This document shows positions 60,388-64,000 of a stretch of 64,000 bases of DNA, piece after piece. The position numbers were made by a program, and so were the translations under genes. Position 1 is the stretch's first letter; each line of letters begins with the position of its first letter. Source of the stretch: Prochlorococcus sp. AG-409-L21 (lineage in GTDB: Bacteria; Cyanobacteriota; Cyanobacteriia; PCC-6307; Cyanobiaceae); NCBI GenBank assembly GCA_003215475.1, contig QCKH01000002.1:117958-181957 (forward strand), in the 5' to 3' direction. Below the pieces are notes generated by a model. It saw only the letters and a program-made list of their open reading frames with translations, searched no databases and was not told the DNA's origin.

Positions 60388-61881
60388 CTAATTAGATGAA
60401 GCAAAGTCTGGATAAGCTTCCATGCCATGCTCACCTATATCAAGCCCTTGAATCTCTTCTTGTTCGCTAACACGAATTCCACCGAAGAAACCACCAATAA
60501 CAGACCAAGCAATCCAACAAGTTACTACTGTCCAAATTGCATATGCAGCAGCACCAATCACTTGTATAAACAAGGTTGACATACCGCCACCATTGAGAAG
60601 TCCAATACCAGCAGCTCCAGGGTCCATTCCATCAACGCCCCACAAACCAATAACAACTGTTCCCCAAACACCGCAAACGCCATGAACTGAGAAAGCACCA
60701 ACTGGATCATCAATTTCTAGAGAATCTAAAGTAGAAACTGCAAAGACAACTATTACACCTCCTACAAATCCAGCCAACCAAGATCCTGAAAGAGTCATGT
60801 TGCCACAGCCAGCTGTAATACTGACCAAACCAGCAAGAATTCCATTAATGATCATTGTTAGATCTGGCTTACCTGAAGTAAGAGTAGAAACTAAAGTTGC
60901 TGCAATAGCTCCTCCTGCTGCTGCCAAAGTTGTTGTTACAGCAACATAAGCAACATATTGATCCATTGCTAATTCGGAACCAGGGTTGAATCCATACCAC
61001 CCAATCCAAAGGACAAGGGCACCTAATGTTGCAATTGCCATATTGTGACCAGGCATTGCCTGAGCCCTACCATTTACAAACTTTCCTATCCTTGGTCCAA
61101 GAAGCATCGCTCCTACTAAACCTGCCCATCCTCCAACTGAGTGAACAATAGAAGAACCTGCAAAATCTATAAAGCCTAGTTCAGAGAGCCAACCTCCATT
61201 CCACTGCCAACTTCCCGATATTGGGTAAATAAAAGCAGTCAATATCAATGAGAAAACAACAAATTCTCCAAACTTAACTCTTTCAGCTACAAGTCCAGAA
61301 ACGATTGTTGCAGCAGTACCTGCAAAAGCAGCCTGGAATAAAAAGTCAACAGCAGGAACTAGACAACCTGTGTCTCCAGCAGCTGCACAAGCAAGAGCAT
61401 CTGAAGGATCAGGATTGAAAAATAACCCATTAAAATAGAGCCATCCACCTGCAATCGATTCTCCATACATTAATGAATAACCAACAAACCAATAGGCTGT
61501 TACCGCAAGAGCAAAAACGAAGAGGTTTTTAGCAAGAATATTGACAGCATTCTTGGAACGACACATACCAGCTTCGACCATAGCGAAACCAGCATTCATA
61601 AAGATCACAAGAATGGTTGCAATAAACAACCATAGGTTGTCTGCTAAGAAAGTCGCAGCCTGAGGACCAGTCAAGTCAGAAAGGCCAATTTCAGCACGAG
61701 CTGCGAAGCCAAAAATACCTAAACCTAAAAGGGCAAAGGGAACAGTAGCAAGCCAAATCAAGGACTGATTTGAACGAAAACCGCGAATACTACGAAGAAG
61801 AAGCATTGGTCCTTCGAGAAGGCTGGCTTCACGAAGGCGCGCAGTGCCACGACCTGGTGGCGATTGCAAAGCAGTGGTCAT
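60388..61881 (-). CDS. amt1: Ammonium transporter
   Basis: The 497-residue Amt/MEP/Rh protein has about eleven transmembrane spans. Family signatures present are NLWLFIATILVIFMNAGFAMVEAG, DFAGSSIVHSVGGWAGLVGA and VHGVCGVWGTVVIGLWG, with the pore histidines in HSVGG and VHGVCG. An extra N-terminal ~35 residues may be a signal or leader. An NtcA-type site lies 81-94 bases upstream, so nitrogen control is likely. A strong terminator follows. Confidence 0.97.
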   Translation of the reverse strand: MTTALQSPPGRGTARLREASLLEGPMLLLRSIRGFRSNQSLIWLATVPFALLGLGIFGFAARAEIGLSDLTGPQAATFLADNLWLFIATILVIFMNAGFAMVEAGMCRSKNAVNILAKNLFVFALAVTAYWFVGYSLMYGESIAGGWLYFNGLFFNPDPSDALACAAAGDTGCLVPAVDFLFQAAFAGTAATIVSGLVAERVKFGEFVVFSLILTAFIYPISGSWQWNGGWLSELGFIDFAGSSIVHSVGGWAGLVGAMLLGPRIGKFVNGRAQAMPGHNMAIATLGALVLWIGWYGFNPGSELAMDQYVAYVAVTTTLAAAGGAIAATLVSTLTSGKPDLTMIINGILAGLVSITAGCGNMTLSGSWLAGFVGGVIVVFAVSTLDSLEIDDPVGAFSVHGVCGVWGTVVIGLWGVDGMDPGAAGIGLLNGGGMSTLFIQVIGAAAYAIWTVVTCWIAWSVIGGFFGGIRVSEQEEIQGLDIGEHGMEAYPDFASSN

Positions 61882-61961
61882 AAAAATTCAATTCTGCAAA
61901 ATTAGCTGATTATCATGAGATACAGCTCATACAAATATGAATACTTTCAAGGTATCGTCTA

Positions 61962-61975
61962 GTAATAATTAATAC
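61962..61975 (-). promoter_or_regulatory. NtcA-type binding site upstream of amt
   Basis: The sequence reads GTAATAATTAATAC on plus, a perfect GTA-N8-TAC as bound by the nitrogen regulator NtcA. On the minus strand a CATATT -10-like element (61934-61939) starts 22 bases downstream of the site, the class II NtcA spacing. The palindrome also faces the divergent 48-aa gene at 62022. Confidence 0.7.
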
Positions 61976-62021
61976 ATAATCAAAAATTGATAAATATGAA
62001 CTTCCAAGTTTTGGATTGATT

Positions 62022-62168
62022 ATGAAAAAAACAAAAAACAATTTTCAAGCAAAAAGCAAGGAAAAGAAAAATCCCAAACAATCTATTTCAATGGTAATAG
62101 GTGGAAGTGTCATGGCATTACTTTCAGCAGGATTGCTTGTCTTTGTGATCAAAGCAAAGCTTTTCTAG
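62022..62168 (+). CDS. Small single-span membrane peptide, 48 aa
   Basis: The ORF encodes 48 residues: a basic N-terminus (MKKTKNNFQAKSKEKKNPKQ) and one hydrophobic span (ISMVIGGSVMALLSAGLLVFVI, 22-43), then KAKLF. It has an ATG start. It is divergent from amt, sharing the region with the NtcA-type site. No family is recognised, and it could be a small membrane subunit or regulator. Confidence 0.6.
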   Translation: MKKTKNNFQAKSKEKKNPKQSISMVIGGSVMALLSAGLLVFVIKAKLF

Positions 62169-62183
62169 TTCAAAAGCAATAGC

Positions 62184-62942
62184 CTATTTTTTTTGTTCTG
62201 TTAATTGAAAAGGCTTAGTCCCTTCCCAAGTTATATGGTCTATATAGAAACCAAAGGAACAAGGTATAACTTCAACTCCAGCATCTACAGCAAGCCTGAA
62301 CAAATCTCCATAGATTGGATCAGCTGAATCTCCAGGGGCGAAAAGTTCAACATCGCTTCTGCTAATACAAGGAATAAGAACAGCTCTTGAACTAGGTAAT
62401 TCCCCAATCATTTCTTTTAAATGTTTTTGACCTCGTTTTGTAATCGTGTCAGGAAATAAGGCAGTCTTGTCTTTCGTCCAAGTTGTATTTTTAATCTCTA
62501 TGAAAATTGGCCTTGTATCATTATTGTTAGGGTTTGGAGTCAAAAGCAAATCAATACGACTGTTTCTACTGATTCCATAAGTGACTTCAGTTCTTATTTG
62601 ATCAATATTTCCTAACTCTTTAGTCAAAAAACCTGCTTCTATAGCCATTTTAACAATCTTATTAGGCAAAGAAGTGTTAACACCAACCCAACAATTTCCT
62701 TTCTCAGAGGGAACTTCAGCTTGTTCCCATGTCCAAGATAATTTGCGAGAAGGCGAAGGAGCATACCTTAATCTCACACGCCCTCCGGGATATAAAACTT
62801 TAGTCATTGGGCCTGTATTGGCACAATGAGCCGTTACAATCTCACCAGAATCGAGTTTTACATCTGCTAAAAAACGTTTATACCTTTTAATTAATATGCC
62901 TCCTATCAGAGGTGGAAAATTTGTAATTTCCTTGCCAATCAT
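62184..62942 (-). CDS. sfsA: SfsA family protein
   Basis: The 252-residue product matches the sugar-fermentation-stimulation family: LIKRYKRFLADVKLDSGEIVTAHCANTGPM at the start, LLTPNPNNNDTRPIFIEIKNTTWTKDKTALFPDTITKRGQKHLKEM, with a nuclease-like EIKN core. I chose the ATG at 62942; a longer frame to 63038 has no conserved residues and would overlap murJ. Function in cyanobacteria is not known. Confidence 0.9.
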   Translation of the reverse strand: MIGKEITNFPPLIGGILIKRYKRFLADVKLDSGEIVTAHCANTGPMTKVLYPGGRVRLRYAPSPSRKLSWTWEQAEVPSEKGNCWVGVNTSLPNKIVKMAIEAGFLTKELGNIDQIRTEVTYGISRNSRIDLLLTPNPNNNDTRPIFIEIKNTTWTKDKTALFPDTITKRGQKHLKEMIGELPSSRAVLIPCISRSDVELFAPGDSADPIYGDLFRLAVDAGVEVIPCSFGFYIDHITWEGTKPFQLTEQKK

Positions 62943-63025
62943 GAAAAGTAGGTCTCTATTGAATATATTCAAATAATCTATTTGAACAATATCCAAAAAT
63001 TTATGCGGTTTACTATACATAAAGT

Positions 63026-64000
63026 ATGAAAATATCACTAAAAAAAATTTCTGCCTTAATAGGTTTTGGAACTATTCTTAGTAAAGGAGGTGGCCTAGCC
63101 AGGCAAATTGTTATAGCTAGTGTTTTTGGGATTGGAACAGCCTATGATGCTTATAATTATTCCTATATTTTACCTGGCTTTTTCCTTATTCTTATAGGAG
63201 GTATTAATGGACCTATTCATAATGCAATTGTCACAGTTTTAAGTAGAAGTAACAAACAAGAGAGTAGTTATATAATTAACTCAGTATACACATCTATTGT
63301 TCTTATTTTATTGATAATTAGCACTATTTTATTCTTTGCTGCAGATCAAATTATAACAATTTTTGGGCCAGGTTTAGATCCTGAAACTCATAAAATTGCA
63401 ATAGAACAATTAAAGATAATGTCACCTATAACATTATTTTCTGGGTTAATTGGGATAGGCTTTGGTGCATTAAATGCAAAAGGTAAATTTCTAGTACCTT
63501 CAATATCTCCAATAGTTTCCAGTTTTGTTCTAATAATATGTGTATCACTCTTTGGCTTATACCAAAAGCAAGAAACATATGGTTTAGATATTTCATTGAA
63601 TGGTGGCAAAGTATTAGCTTATGCAACTCTTGCAGGAGCTATACTGCAATGGATAATTCAATTACCACTTTTAAGGAAAGAAGGCTTATTAAAATTTAAA
63701 CTATTTATAGACTGGCGGCATTCAGGTGTTAAAGAAATTTGGAGGATAGTCATTCCTGCAAGCCTAGCCTCAGGTATGCTCCAAATCAATGTTTTTACTG
63801 ATCTTTTCTTTGCTTCAAATATTACTAGTGCAGCAGCAGCTCTAAGCTATGCAAATTTTTTAGTGCAAACACCTTTAGGTTTAATTTCGAACGCACTTTT
63901 ATTACCTTTATTACCAATCTTTTCTCAACTAGTAGGCAAGCAAGAAAAGGAAGAACTAATAAAAAGAATACGTCAGGGTTTTATCTTTTCGTCAGCTAGC
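63026..64000 (+). CDS. murJ: MurJ/MviN lipid II flippase, N-terminal part
   Basis: Only the first 325 codons are in the window; the gene continues beyond its right edge. The start MKISLKKISALIGFGTILSKGGGLARQIVIASVFGIG is the classical MurJ opening. Repeated hydrophobic spans follow, and the FGPGLDPETHKIAIEQLKIMSP segment matches the family. It flips lipid II across the membrane for peptidoglycan synthesis. The start is the ATG at 63026, divergent from sfsA with an 83-base gap. Confidence 0.92.
   Translation, partial: MKISLKKISALIGFGTILSKGGGLARQIVIASVFGIGTAYDAYNYSYILPGFFLILIGGINGPIHNAIVTVLSRSNKQESSYIINSVYTSIVLILLIISTILFFAADQIITIFGPGLDPETHKIAIEQLKIMSPITLFSGLIGIGFGALNAKGKFLVPSISPIVSSFVLIICVSLFGLYQKQETYGLDISLNGGKVLAYATLAGAILQWIIQLPLLRKEGLLKFKLFIDWRHSGVKEIWRIVIPASLASGMLQINVFTDLFFASNITSAAAALSYANFLVQTPLGLISNALLLPLLPIFSQLVGKQEKEELIKRIRQGFIFSSAS

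Noticed and set aside
63388..63626. Two short minus-strand frames in the murJ region
   Set aside because: The plus strand encodes a clear MurJ running off the window; these are shadows.

Overview
The window is a stretch of an AT-rich, tightly packed marine picocyanobacterial chromosome. Gene content points to a low-light-adapted Prochlorococcus of the SS120/MIT9211 type. Photosystem II genes (psbB, psbT, psbM, psbEFLJ, psbK), ndhCKJ and chlD are all cyanobacterial. A minimal phycoerythrin cluster (one alpha, one beta, one linker and lyases) stands without phycocyanin or allophycocyanin genes. Genes abut or overlap by a few bases, spacers are short, and I see no insertion sequence, prophage, CRISPR array or rRNA operon. 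The strain cannot be named from sequence alone.

Layout. 0-3.5 kb: end of a C-terminal processing protease, an HD phosphohydrolase, then the division-site genes minC-minD-minE. 3.7-5.9 kb: tRNA-Thr(UGU), then a minus-strand run of a thioesterase, prmC, a Sua5/YrdC protein and a tiny membrane protein. 6.0-8.7 kb: psbM, a [2Fe-2S] ferredoxin-like gene, psbB, psbT and a strong terminator. 8.8-13.8 kb: nrdR, rpsA, a HAD phosphatase, metK and a sugar kinase, followed by tRNA-Phe(GAA). 14.7-20.9 kb: the phycoerythrin cluster, with linker, a 54-aa unknown, cpeS and cpeT on plus; cpeY on minus; an mpeU/cpeF-like lyase on plus; cpeZ, cpeA and cpeB on minus. 21.4-25.2 kb: a UvrD/PcrA helicase interrupted by an in-frame TAA, and cca. 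25.2-30.6 kb: a FAD-oxidoreductase/SelD fusion, mtnP, then rubA-ycf48-psbE-psbF-psbL-psbJ, a photosystem II assembly cluster. 30.7-38.9 kb: ndhC-ndhK-ndhJ, yvcK, an Mla-type ABC ATPase and its MCE partner, chlD, folK and a Nudix hydrolase. 38.9-51.7 kb: a DegT/DnrJ aminotransferase, a thioredoxin-like protein, fabI, hisB, a carotenoid oxygenase, an inosine/xanthosine triphosphatase, a phosphohexomutase, a RecB-like nuclease, ygfZ, pyrE, a CAU tRNA, a CBS-domain membrane protein, a Gfo/Idh/MocA oxidoreductase and psbK. 51.7-64 kb: tgt, cobS, a histidine kinase, a DUF3155 gene, an esterase, purH, a DoxX protein, a decayed carbamoyltransferase, ispH, amt with an NtcA-type site, a 48-aa membrane peptide, sfsA and the start of murJ.

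The genes combine core housekeeping with photosystem II structure and assembly and a reduced phycoerythrin system. In that system the alpha subunit has lost one usual bilin-binding cysteine while the lyases for the remaining sites are kept. The observations most worth a second look are the interrupted helicase, the carbamoyltransferase relic, the cobS gene lacking a standard start codon, the reduced alpha-phycoerythrin and unknown peptide in its cluster, the NtcA site at amt, and a hairpin-rich leader before the DUF3155 gene.
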